Source: Leishmania mexicana MHOM/GT/2001/U1103 (lineage: Eukaryota > Euglenozoa > Kinetoplastea > Trypanosomatida > Trypanosomatidae). From it: a stretch of 64,000 nt of DNA. The stretch spans positions 1,558,556 through 1,622,555 of the forward strand of contig NC_018337.1 in the NCBI RefSeq assembly GCF_000234665.1, in the 5' to 3' direction. The notes beneath the pieces were generated by a model, which was given only the letters and a program-made list of their open reading frames with translations, searched no databases and was not told the origin of the DNA. Positions 9,579-21,500 of this stretch are shown piece by piece. Numbering within the stretch: position 1 is the stretch's first letter; every line of letters begins with the position of its first letter. The translations under genes and the position numbers were made by a program.

Positions 9579-12500
9579 ATGAGTCTCTCCCAGGCCACTA
9601 AGGACTGTGTCACGGCAGTCCGCAAAGCTATAAAGAAGCACATCTCCGGGGATGTTGTGAGCGAGCAGAGGATCGGCGCAGTCCTGCAGCTGCAGCTGCG
9701 GGTCACCGTTACATCCGAGGCGGAGGTCGCTCAAATACTGCTCTCCGCGATGGTCAAGGCTGCCTGCGGGTCACAGAAGGGCTCTACAAAGCTGCTCAAT
9801 GGAGAGGTCATCGTGGACGGCACCGCCCCGCTTGCCCTGCACTCCTTTGCGGAGGTGGTGCGCGTGAGCACATTTCGTTTCCAGGATCTGCCAGCCGCCA
9901 ATCCCGCCCTGCGTGTGGTGGCCGAAGCCACGTACACGCGGCACCTCCAACATTCATGCGAGCTCGCGGTGCAGTGTATTCACAACTTCCCGCCATGCCT
10001 TCTCGGCGAGGCGCTCTCGCGCTTCGACGTAAGCGTCGGCGGCTATGTTGTGCTGTCGCTCTCGGTGGACAAAGACCATGGCATCCAGCTGCGCCTTTTC
10101 ACCACCGCGATCGACGCTGTGATGGCGTGCATGTGCAGCACGTCCTTCACAGGAGAGGTGCTGCCGCGAAAGTGGGAAAGCCGCGACACGCTGCAGCCGA
10201 CTCAGCTCCTCGAGACGCTGGAGGAGGTGCAGATGGCCATTTCTGAGTACTGGCTCGACAGCGCGCAGGACGACCACGCCCGCTCGGTCGCAGTGTTTCT
10301 GATGAGGTCTGTTGGGACTGACATTTGCGAGTACTTCAGCACCAAGGCAGCGGCCGCCGGCGGGCTGTTTCGCGGCGAAAAGAAGGTGCTCGAGGAGGCA
10401 CACTTGTGCTGCGAGGAATGGCTGAACACGTGTACGCGACTCACCACGATCGACTGGGGAGCCGTATGGAGGGACCGATACGAAGATGCGGCCCTAGTGT
10501 GCGTTCGGGATCGCCTGCGCACAACCCTCGCGTTACGTGGCATTGCCGAGGAGGTTCGCGAGCTGCTTGGCGCCAACGACTTCCGTGTCCTGAAGACGGA
10601 CGCACTCTGGGACGCTTTCGACGATGTAGATGTGATGGATCCCTCGAGCGGGGCTCAGTGTCAGTGGAGCGGCGCCCTCGCCGCCTACTACCGCCGTCTC
10701 GAGCCGATCGAGCAACGATGCGCGGGTGTTCTGCGTGACTTGTTTGCCACCCGCGCCGGGCTGGCGCCGCAGGTTATCTTGCACAAGTTCTCTGGCTACT
10801 GCCACCTCATGAAGCGCCCTATCATCTCGAGAGAACTGGTGACAGAGCGAGACGGACTGCTAGCCAAGCTGAACGATCGACTCGACGCAATTCGACTAGA
10901 GTACGCGCGTCGTGCCGAGAGCACCGAGGACGAGCTCGTCCTCGAGGAGGAGGACCGCCGCTGCCAGACGGGACGCTTTTTCCCTGGTGTCGTGAACAAC
11001 ATAATATGGCTCCGCCAGCTGTGCGGGCGTGTGGAGGAGAACATCGCGATGTGCACCTCCATCCTAGTCGACCTGCCCACGGCGAGCGTGTTCGTGACAT
11101 CGGCGAACCAGCTGCTTGAGGAACTGCATGACTATGAGCAGGAATGCTACCGAAACTGGGTAGCAGATGTGGAGGACAAGAGCGACGCGCTGACACTTGA
11201 CGCGGATGCCCCGTTGATGGAAATTGACGCGAAGGGGCGGGTGGATGTCAACTTCTCGGAGCGGCTGGTGCAACTCCTGAAGGAGGTGCGAGTGCTTGGC
11301 GCCCTCGGCTTCCACATTCCTCGCACCATCGCTCGTCTGGCGCAGCAAGGGGCGCAGTTCCTGCCAATGGGCGTCGCCTTGAAGCAGGTCGCTAATACGT
11401 ACAACTCCATGGCGGCGGACATCATCCCCTGCACGCGCGCCATGCTGCTGGAGCCTGCCGTCAGCTTCGAGAAAGTTATCACGGCCAGCGGCGAAAAGAA
11501 GCTTACGTGGCGCAGCAAGAAAGAGACCACGCGTTTCATTGAGCGGCTGCAGAGCGCTGCCCAGTCCCTGACGGAGTTCAACCGCCGTCTGCACAAGACG
11601 CACCACGAGATTCAAGGGGTGGTGGTGGAGCTCCACGACATCAGCCTACTCCGCTCCCGTGATCGCTGGCTCAGCAAGGCGCGGCAGATTCGAGAGAAGA
11701 TAGAGACCTCGGGCTTTCAAAACACGGAGTCGTGGCGCCAATTTTGGGACATGCAGCTCTACAAGGCGATGGAGGCGCAGTATCAGCTGGGCCTCGAGTC
11801 TCTCCACGAGGTTGTCGAGGAGATCAAGGCCGACATCGTCTACAACGCGGAAAGCGGACAGGCGGCTCTGCGCCCTCCCGTGGAGGTGCTCCAGGTGCAG
11901 TACTACCAGCGCATCAACGACTTTATCACGTTTCCGCGCCGCTTCCAAGGATGCGGCAAGGAGAACGTCTTCCACGAGATGCCGTCGCGCAACGCGCACG
12001 GCCTCTACGTGGTGCTGCAGTCTGCTGGTCAGCTGTTCAAGCGCGTGATGCACGAGCTGAAGCGCTTCTCGCCGTACCTCGTCATTGGCCGCTGCGGCCT
12101 CAACGGCAACCCGAGTCTCGAGGAGATCGTCGGGAGGTCCCTCACCGAGGTGCAGCACTGGGAACAGAGTGTGCGGCTGCTCAAGCAGAAGAGCAAGGAC
12201 ATCAACAGCGAGGACCTTTTCATCCGCTGCGGCTGCATCACCCTCTGCACGGCGGCGATCAAAGGCGCCGTCGAGGATCACCTGGTCCGTCTCACGGACG
12301 CCCTCAAGGTTACGCTTAAGCAGAGCGCCGAGCAGCACCTGAACTCCATCAATGACTACCTTGCCAAAGCGGCCAAGTGTCTAGACAGCAAGATGACAAA
12401 GCTGGGTGAGATCGGCCAGGCCAACCTGCTCTACGGCGAGCTCATGGAGCAGCGGCCTGCCATGGAGGTGGAGTTCCACCACTTTTACAACAAAAACGTC

Positions 12501-15500
12501 CTGCTGCAGAACATGACCGGCACAGCAGGACTCGACTTCACCAAGACAAAGGATCGCTGGACGAATTTCATGAAGCGCCTCGACTCGCACGAAAAGGAGG
12601 TCGAGGAGCAGCTGAACCGCATACAGGAGAAGGTGTCGAACGCGGTCAAGGAGTGGGAGAGGGACTCCATCCGCTTCACCACGCGCTGGCACGAGCTCAA
12701 GCCAAAAGACCTGGCGGCGCACAAGCCGCTGGCGTTTGTGACGAAGAAGAAGGAGGAGTTGCAAGCACTCAAGGAGCGCGGGGATGAGTGCAAGAAGCAG
12801 TGTGAGTACTTTCACCTTGACGAACCGGACCTGCAGCCGATCGAGGACGCGGAGGCCGACATAGAGGACTACTTCAAAATGTGGAGCATGCTGGGCCTCT
12901 TCCAGCAGGAGGTCCAGGAGCTGTGCAAGGAGCCATGGATCAGCTTCCGCGCCAAGGTGTACCGTTTCGAGGACTTCGTGAAACTGTGGCAGGGTCAGCT
13001 GAAAGAGATTCCGGCGAATTCGGTCATGGTGCACATCCGCACGATACTGGACAACTGGTCGCGCTGCGTGCCCCTGCTCAAATACGTCCGCGGAGAGGGC
13101 TTTACCTCTGCCCACTGGACAGAGTTATTCCAGCTCCTCAAGCTTTGCAACGTCACGCAGGACACAGTGAAGTTTGGCCAGATCCTTGACCGCTATGAGG
13201 ACATCCTTAAGAACGAAGGCCCTATCAAGAAACTGCACATCCGCGCGAAAGGCGAGGCACAAATCCGCGAGGCGCTCGACGACGTGCGGGCCTGGGGCAC
13301 AGAAGCCCGCTTTGCCCTCACGCCGCACCCGGACCGCACCGGGGTTGCGCTGATCACGGACTGGAAGGATACCATGTCGGTGCTCAGCGACAACCGCGCG
13401 CTGCTGCTGAGCATGAAAGAGTCGCCGTACTTTGGCCTCTTCTCCAACGACGCCACCAAGTGGGAGGAGCGCCTCTCGACCCTCGACGAATACCTCCGTC
13501 ACATGAACCAAATCCAGCGCAAGTGGGTGTATCTGGAGCCCATTTTCCGCCGTGGTGCCCTGCCGCACGAGAAGCAGCGCTTTGACCGCATCGACTCGGC
13601 CTACCTGACCGTGATGAAGGTGGTGGAGAACGATAACCGGCTGATTGCCCTTGCCGAGCACACGGAGTTCAAGGTCATGCTGCACCACGTCTCGGAGCAG
13701 CTGGAGCGGTGTCAAAAGGCGCTCAACGAGTACCTGGAGTCGAAGCGTGACGGCTTCCCACGCTTCTACTTCATCAGCGACGACGATCTTCTCGAGATCC
13801 TGGCGCAGAGCAAGAACCCCAGCGTCATTCAGTCACACCTCAAGAAGCTTTTCATGGGCATTCACAGCGTCCAATTTGACGCGCAGCAGGAGAACATCCT
13901 GCAGATCCAGTCGCTGGAAGGGGAGGTGGTGACGCTGCTGAAGCCGGTGCGCGTCACGGAGGAGGTGGAGGGGTGGCTCTCCCAGCTGGATGCGGGGGTG
14001 AAGGCGACGCTCAAGGCGCACGTGGCGCAATGTGTGGCGAAGGCCGACATCGGCGCCTACGCCTCACAGGTGCTGTGCACGGCGGAGATGATCACCTTCA
14101 CGCGCAAGGTCGAGACTGCGATACGCGACACCATCGGCAGTGCGGGTGCGCTGCAGAAGCTGAAGAGTCAGCTGCAGACCCGGCTGCGCGAGCTCACTGC
14201 GTACGCTGGCGGCAACACCGATGTGTTGGTCGGCATCAAGCTGAAGGTGCTCATCATGGACCTCATTCACAATATTGCGGTGGTGCAGCTGCTCATCGCG
14301 AACGGCGTTGATAAAGAGTCACACTGGCTGTGGAAGAAGCAGCTCCGTTTCTACCTAGACAACACTCAGCAGTGCGTTCTGCGCATGGTGGACGCAGAGT
14401 TCCGGTACAGCTACGAATATCAGGGCAACGCACCAAAGCTGGTGCACACGCCGCTGACGGACTGCTGCTACCTCACCCTTACCCAGGGCATGCGGCTGGG
14501 CTATGGCGGCAACCCGTACGGCCCTGCGGGCACTGGCAAGACGGAGTCCGTGAAGGCGCTGGGTAACGCAATGGGGCGCCAGGTCCTCGTCTTCAACTGT
14601 GATGAAGGCATCGACTTCAAGTCTATGGGCCGCATTTTCACGGGCCTCGTCAAGTGCGGCGCCTGGGGCTGCTTCGACGAGTTCAACCGCCTTAAGGTCG
14701 ACCAACTGTCAGCGGTCTCGCAGATGATCCAGGTCATCCAGGAGGCTCTCAAGAACGGCGACAAGGAGTGCCAGCTGCTTGGCAAGAGCATCAAGGTCGA
14801 CCCCAACGCGGGCATCTTCGTGACGCTGAATCCGGCCGGCAAGGGCTACGGCGGCCGCAGCAAGCTGCCAGACAACCTGAAGCAGCTCTTCCGGTCTATC
14901 TCGATGAGCGCCCCGGATAACGAGCTCATTACAGAGACGATCCTCTACAGTGAAGGGTTCGAGAATGCGACACAGCTGGCGACCAAGGTCGTTGAGACCT
15001 TCACGCTGTGCAGCCAGCTCCTGTCCCACCAGCAGCACTACGACTGGGGACTGCGCGCCATGAAAGCGGTTCTGCGCCTTGGCGGCACGCTCGTCCACGA
15101 CTTCTTGATGGAGCGGGTGGCAGGCAAGATGCAGCTGTCTGCGGAGCAGATTCTGCAGAAGGAGAGTGAGATCCTGATCAAGTCGCTTCGAGTCAACACG
15201 CTGTCCAAGCTAACCTTTGACGACGCCGTAATCTTCAACACCGTCCTCAGCGACATCTTTCCTGGCGTTTCGGTGCTGGAAATCGACTACGAGAAGTTGC
15301 GACCAGCCATCGAGGAGTCCATCAAGGAGCTCAGGCTGCAGGTGGTGGAGACCCAGATTCAGAAGATTCTCCAACTGTACGAGGCACTGCAGCAGCGCAT
15401 GGGTGTCGTGCTTGTCGGGCCAAGCGGGAGCGGCAAGAGCACCCTCATGAGGGTGCTGCGCCGTGCGCTGCAGCGGCTCGGCACGAAAGTGCCGCTCTAC

Positions 15501-18500
15501 GTCGTGAACCCCAAGGCGTTACCGCGTGAACAGTTGCTCGGCCACATGGACCCTGACACTCGCGAGTGGTTCGACGGCGTCCTGACCGACGCAGCGAGGA
15601 AGGTTGTGGAGGAGGAGGCGTCGGTGCGGTCGTGGATCGTTTGCGACGGCGACATTGATCCGGCGTGGGTGGAGTCGCTGAACTCGGTGCTGGACGATAA
15701 TAAGCTTCTGACGATGCCGAACGGCGTGCGAGTACAGTTTGGCGACAACGTGAACTTCCTCTTCGAGACGCACAGCCTCGAGTTCGCTTCGCCGGCCACG
15801 GTGTCGCGCATGGGCATCATTTACCTCTCCGAGGAGGATGTGGACCCGACAATGACGGTGGCCTCGTGGCTGGCAGAGCAACCGGAGGAGTCGCAGGAGC
15901 AGCTGCGGCAGTGGATCGACGCCTACTTCTACAAGGCGATCGACTTGCTGCTCGCCTCCGGAGATCTTGTCGTGGGGACGACGCGGACGGGACTGGTGAT
16001 GTCCGGGCTCGTGCAGATGAGAAACTGCACGGCGAAGAAGCAGTTTGTCGTGGCGCTGCTCTACGGGCTGGGCTCCTACTTGGCGGATGAGGCGCGGCGC
16101 GAGTACGCGAAAGATATTCTTTTCCTCGCCGAGGAGCGGGCCCCGGATGCGAAGAACCCGTTGGACTTCCGCTACGACGAGGAGCGGCAGGACTACGTCG
16201 CGCTGGAGTTCGTGCCGGCGGCGAACCTCTCCATCGACGACTTATACCGACATCCGATGGTATCGACGGTGGAATGCCAGCGCGCGCTGGAGGTAATGCG
16301 GGCGTGGACAAAGCCGACGAGTCCGGGCGTATACCGCCCTTTCATCTTGGTCGGCCCGGAGGGGTGTGGCAAGACGATGCTGCTGAACAACCTGTTTATG
16401 AGCACGACCAGCACGCGCGTCGCGAGCATCAACTGCTCGGCTCAGACGGAGGCAATACACGTCATCCAGAAGCTGAGGCAGGCGTGCTCCATCTTCAACT
16501 CGAACCAAGGCAAGGTGCTCCGGCCCAAGGAGGCGGAGCGGCTTATTCTTCTCCTGAAGGACCTCAACCTGCCAAAGCCGGACCGCTACGGCACTGTCCA
16601 GCTGCACTCCTTCCTTCAGCAGCTTATCCTGTACAACGGCTTCTATGACGCGGAACTCGAGTGGGTCACGGTCGAGCGGGTGCAGATCGTGGGAAGCATA
16701 AGCCCGCCCGGCAGCATGGGTCGCCACCCCGTCGCCCCGCGCTTCCTCGCGATCACGTCCGTCCTGAGCATCTCGTACCCTTCCAAGGAGGCGCTGCAGC
16801 AGGTGTACTCGGAGTTCATCAAGGTCATGCTTCAAAGTGGACGGCTGAAGCTGAACATGCCGAACAAGGGGGCGGCCGACTTGGCCCGCGGCCTCACCAC
16901 CATCTACGAGGCCGTCACCGCGCGCTGCACGGTGGACGTGGCGTCGCACTACGTTTTCAACCCACGAGACATCACCCTGTGGGTGCTGAACTTGCTGAAC
17001 TACGACACCCCCAACATCGCTGACGTCCTTGCATACGAGGCACGGCGCATCTTCGTTGACCGCCTGGTGACTGCCGAGGAGCGTGTGCGCCTAGCAAAGG
17101 TCATCCGCGACAACGTGACGCTGCTTGTCGGTCACCGTGATGCGCCATCAGAAAAGGAGAGCATCTACTACGTGTCATGGCTGGACGCGACGCGTGCCGG
17201 CAAGAAGCGGCTAGCGGGTACTACGCTCGAGGAGGTGAAAACGTGTGCGGAAGCGTTCGCCCTCAACTACTCTCGCGAGAACGCCGGCCTCAACGTGCAG
17301 CTTATCCCGGAGGTGTGCGCGTGGATCGCCCGCGTCGATCGCGTGCTGTCGCAGGAGCGCGGCAACCTAATGCTGGTGGCGCGCGCCGGTGTGTGCGCGT
17401 CGCAGATCGTGCGTCTCGTCGCCTACAACAATCGAACAGAGGTTGTCACGCTCGGCATCACGCGCGAGTACGGCGTCAAGCAATTCACCACGGAGCTGAA
17501 GAGCGTCATGGCGAAGGCGGGGGTGGAGGGGCAGAGCGTTGTGCTGCTGCTCGAGGACTTCAACTTCTTCCATCCCTACTTCCTTGAGACTGTCAACTCG
17601 CTGCTCTCATCAGGCGAGGTCGCCGGGCTCTTCACCCAGGAGGAGCAGGACGCGTTACTGAACCCCCTCAAGGACGAGGCAGCGGGGGAGGGCATGAGTG
17701 CCTACAACTTCTTCGTCGACCGCATTGCTCGCTATCTGCACATCGTCGTTGTCATGGACCCGACAAACCGCAACTACGAGATGCAGTGCCGCGCCAACCC
17801 CGCCCTCTTCACTCGCTGCAACGTGTACTGGATGGGAACGTGGGACAGCAGTAGTCTCAAGGTGATACCGCGCATCATGATCGCTGACGTCTACAAGGCT
17901 CTCGACCAGCGCGAGGACAAGAAAGAGTTCAGCCTCACGACTGAGCTCGTGCACCTGCACCGCTCCTTTGGCGAAAAGTTCGCACCGCAGCACTTTAAGG
18001 TGCTGTGCGAGACCTTCAATCATGTATTTCAGGAGAAGAGCCGCCAGGTCGCGGACGGGCTAGCGCGACTGAAGAGCGGCGTCACAAAGCTTGACGAGGC
18101 GCAGGAGAACGTCGACAAGATCGCGACAGATGTGACTGAGAAGAAGCAGCTGCTGGAAGTGAAGCAGCAAGAGGCCGACGACGCGCTGAAGGAGATCCAG
18201 AAACGAATGGAGGAGGCTGGCAGCCAGAAGCGCAGCATCCACAAGATCCAGAAAGAGCTCGACAAAGAGCAGTCGGCCATTCAGGAGCGCAAGGTCGTCA
18301 TCGAGGGCCGGCTGAGCGGCATTCAGCCCGTGCTGGACGCCGCCATGTCGGCTGTCAGCTCCATCCGCTCCGACCACTTGACGGAGCTGCGCTCGATGGC
18401 CAAGCCGCCGGCAGCGGTGCAGTGTGTCATGCAAGGTGTCGTGCTGCTGATTGAGGCGGCAAAGGGTGCCGAGGCGGCTACGTGGCCTGCCATACGCAAG

Positions 18501-21500
18501 GTCCTGGCTGGTGATATCAAGGGTCAGATTCTCAACTTCGACATCAACAACGTCGGCGCCGCCGCCCGGACGCAGGTGGAGAAATTCATCGCCTCCAACG
18601 CCGAGTACTTCAAACGCGAAACCATTGCCCGCGCTTCCAAGGCGGCGGCACCGATGGCAGAGTGGCTCAAGGCGGTGGTGGAGTACAGCAAGGTGCTGGA
18701 GACGGTGGCGCCGATGCGGGACGAGCTGAGGGAGTACGAGGCGAATCTGCAAAAGGGCCAAGAGGAGATGAACAAGTACGAGGGCAAGCTGGAAAAGGTG
18801 GAGAAGAAGGTGGAAGAGCTCAAGGGCAAGTTCGGCGAGAAGACCGTGGAGGCGGAGCGACTGAAGGACAAGCTGGAGCAGGCCGAGCAACTGCTCGAGA
18901 ACGCCAAGGAGCTGCTGTCGAAGCTAGGGGACGAGCACACGCGGTGGACGGCGCAGATGAAGACGATCAAGCAGGACTCGTACTTCTTACCGAAGCGCTG
19001 CCTGCTCGCCGCCGGCGTTATCACGTACCTCGGTGAGGACCCAGAAGACACCCGCCGCGTCACCTTGACGGAATGGAGGGAACGGGTGCACCTGCCAGAC
19101 TTCAACTTCTTCACATTTCTGCGAGATGAGAGCGTTCAGCTGCACTACAAGGCCGAGGGCCTGCCGAGTGACGAGCTCTCGATGGACAATGCCGTCATGA
19201 TTCACGAGCAGGTCAACACGCCGCTCATCAAGGACCCCTCCGGCCAGGCAGTGGGGTGGCTGCAGGCGAACCTGAAGAAGCAGAAGGCGGTGGTGGATGT
19301 TTGCAGCATCTCCGAAGACCGCCTCGTCTCCGCGCTCGAGCTGGCGCTGCGGTTCGGGAAGAAGTTTATCGTGTCCGATGTGGACATGGTGGAGCCGTTT
19401 CTGTACCCTATTCTCCGCAAGGAATTCCACAACGAAGGCGCAAAGCGCGTTATTCAGATTGGCGACCGCCGCACCGTGGACTACGCGGATGGTTTCCAGC
19501 TGTACCTCGTCACGCGAAGCACGGACCTGCATGTGCCGCCGGACATCATCAGCTACCTCACACCTATTAGCTTCACCATGACGCAGAGTGGGCTGGAGGG
19601 GCAGTTCCTTGGCATCACGATCCAGCACGAGCAGCCGCAGCTGGAGAAGGAGAAGCTCGACATGCTCGAAAAGGAGGAGGGCCTCAAGATGCAGCTGGCG
19701 GATCTGGAGGAGCGGCTGCTGACGAACCTTGCCAACTCGGAAGGGTCTCTGCTAGAGGACAAGACGCTGATCGAGTCGCTGAATCAGATTAAGTCGCAAG
19801 CGAGTGACATCACCACGGCGTTAGAGCAGTCGAAAGTGGTGCAGGAGGACCTCGATCGGAAGCGGAACGTCTACCGCCCCTTCGCCACCACCGCCAGCTG
19901 CGTCTTCTTCCTGACCAAGAGTCTGCAGGAGCTCTCGCACATGTATCAGTTCTCCTTCCAGCTCTTTCTCGACCTCTTCCTGCGGGCGCTGCAGCGCCAC
20001 AAGGACCTGCGTACCGACCTCGAGACAAAGATCGCGGCGCTGCAGGAGACGTTCATCCAGATCACTGTGTCCGCCATCGCGCAGTCGCTCTTCAAGGAGC
20101 ACCGCGTTGTGTACGGCATTCACCTGTGTCGCAGCATTCACCACGCCGCGTGCACCGCGGCCGAGTGGGACTTCTTCATGGACAAGGCGATTGCCGTGGA
20201 GGAGAAGCGGAAGGAGGTGCGCGTGCCGACCTTTGTGCTGCCGGACAGCGTACAGACTTTCCGCACCTTTGCTGCGCTGTTCCCCGACCTTGTCACGAAG
20301 GCGCGCTTTCAGGAGGCAGACGTGTGGCTGCAATGGATGCGCACCGCGACCCCGGAGTCGGACTACCCTGGCTTCCTCAAGTCACTCACACACTTTCAGC
20401 GGCTGCTGCTCATGAAGACGCTTCGCGGCGACCGCCTTATCGCCGCCATGAACGCCGTGGCGTGTACGCTGCTGAAGGTGGATTCCCTTGGCGAGAACGG
20501 CACCCTTGTCTCTGCCGTCGAGCAGTCCGACGCGAACCGCCCTGTCCTGGTGATCACTTCCGTTGGTGCAGACCCCTCACTGGAGTTGCAGGCCATCGCC
20601 CATGAAAAGATGGGCCGAACGCGGTTTCACCAGCTCGCCATGGGCAGCGGGCAGACGGACGAAGCAATGAGGCTGCTGCGCGAATCTGCCGTGAAGGGCG
20701 ATTGGCTCTTCTTAAAGAACCTGCACCTCGTCATTCCGTGGGTGTCACAGCTGCAGAAGGAGCTGATGGTACTCAAACCGGACGCGTCGTTCCGGCTCTT
20801 CCTCACCAGCGAGGCGCACGACGAGTTCCCGTCGATCCTGCTGGGCCAGTCTCTGAAAATCACCTTCGAGCCACCGCCAGGGATCAAGCAAAACCTGCTG
20901 CGCACCTACAGCGGGTGGGACGCCGCCTTTGTGAACGAGAAGGACGAAAAACAGCGGCAGCTCCTCTTCGCGGCGGCGGCACTGCAGGCGATTGTGCAGG
21001 AGCGTCGCTCCTACGTACCGCAGGGCTGGACGAAAGACTACGAAGTCACGCCGGCAGACCTCAAGGCGTCCGTCGACATTGTACTTCATCAGTCGGCGCG
21101 CGGCGACGTTGACTGGTACTCCATCCGCGGCATCCTCAACGATGCCATCTATGGCAGCAAGATGGAGACGTCCTTCGACAAGCGCATCATGTCAACCTAC
21201 GTTGACAAGATGTTCTGCGTCAGCTGCATGGCCGGCACGAAGCAGCAGGAACCGCTGTTCCACCATACGCGCATTCCCAGTGGCGATTACGCCGAGTTCA
21301 TGAAGGTCATCAAGAAACTGCCGGATAGCGATATCCCCGTGCTCTTCTCGCTGCCGCCCAACGCCGACCGGGTGGTGCAACTATCGCGAGTGCGTGCCCT
21401 CACCGGCGACCTGCAGCGCATCAGTGAGTCCTACAGTGAGGCGGCGTTGGATCGCGAAGCCTGGGCCGCGCGCCTGACACCAATCCTCGACACCTGGGAT

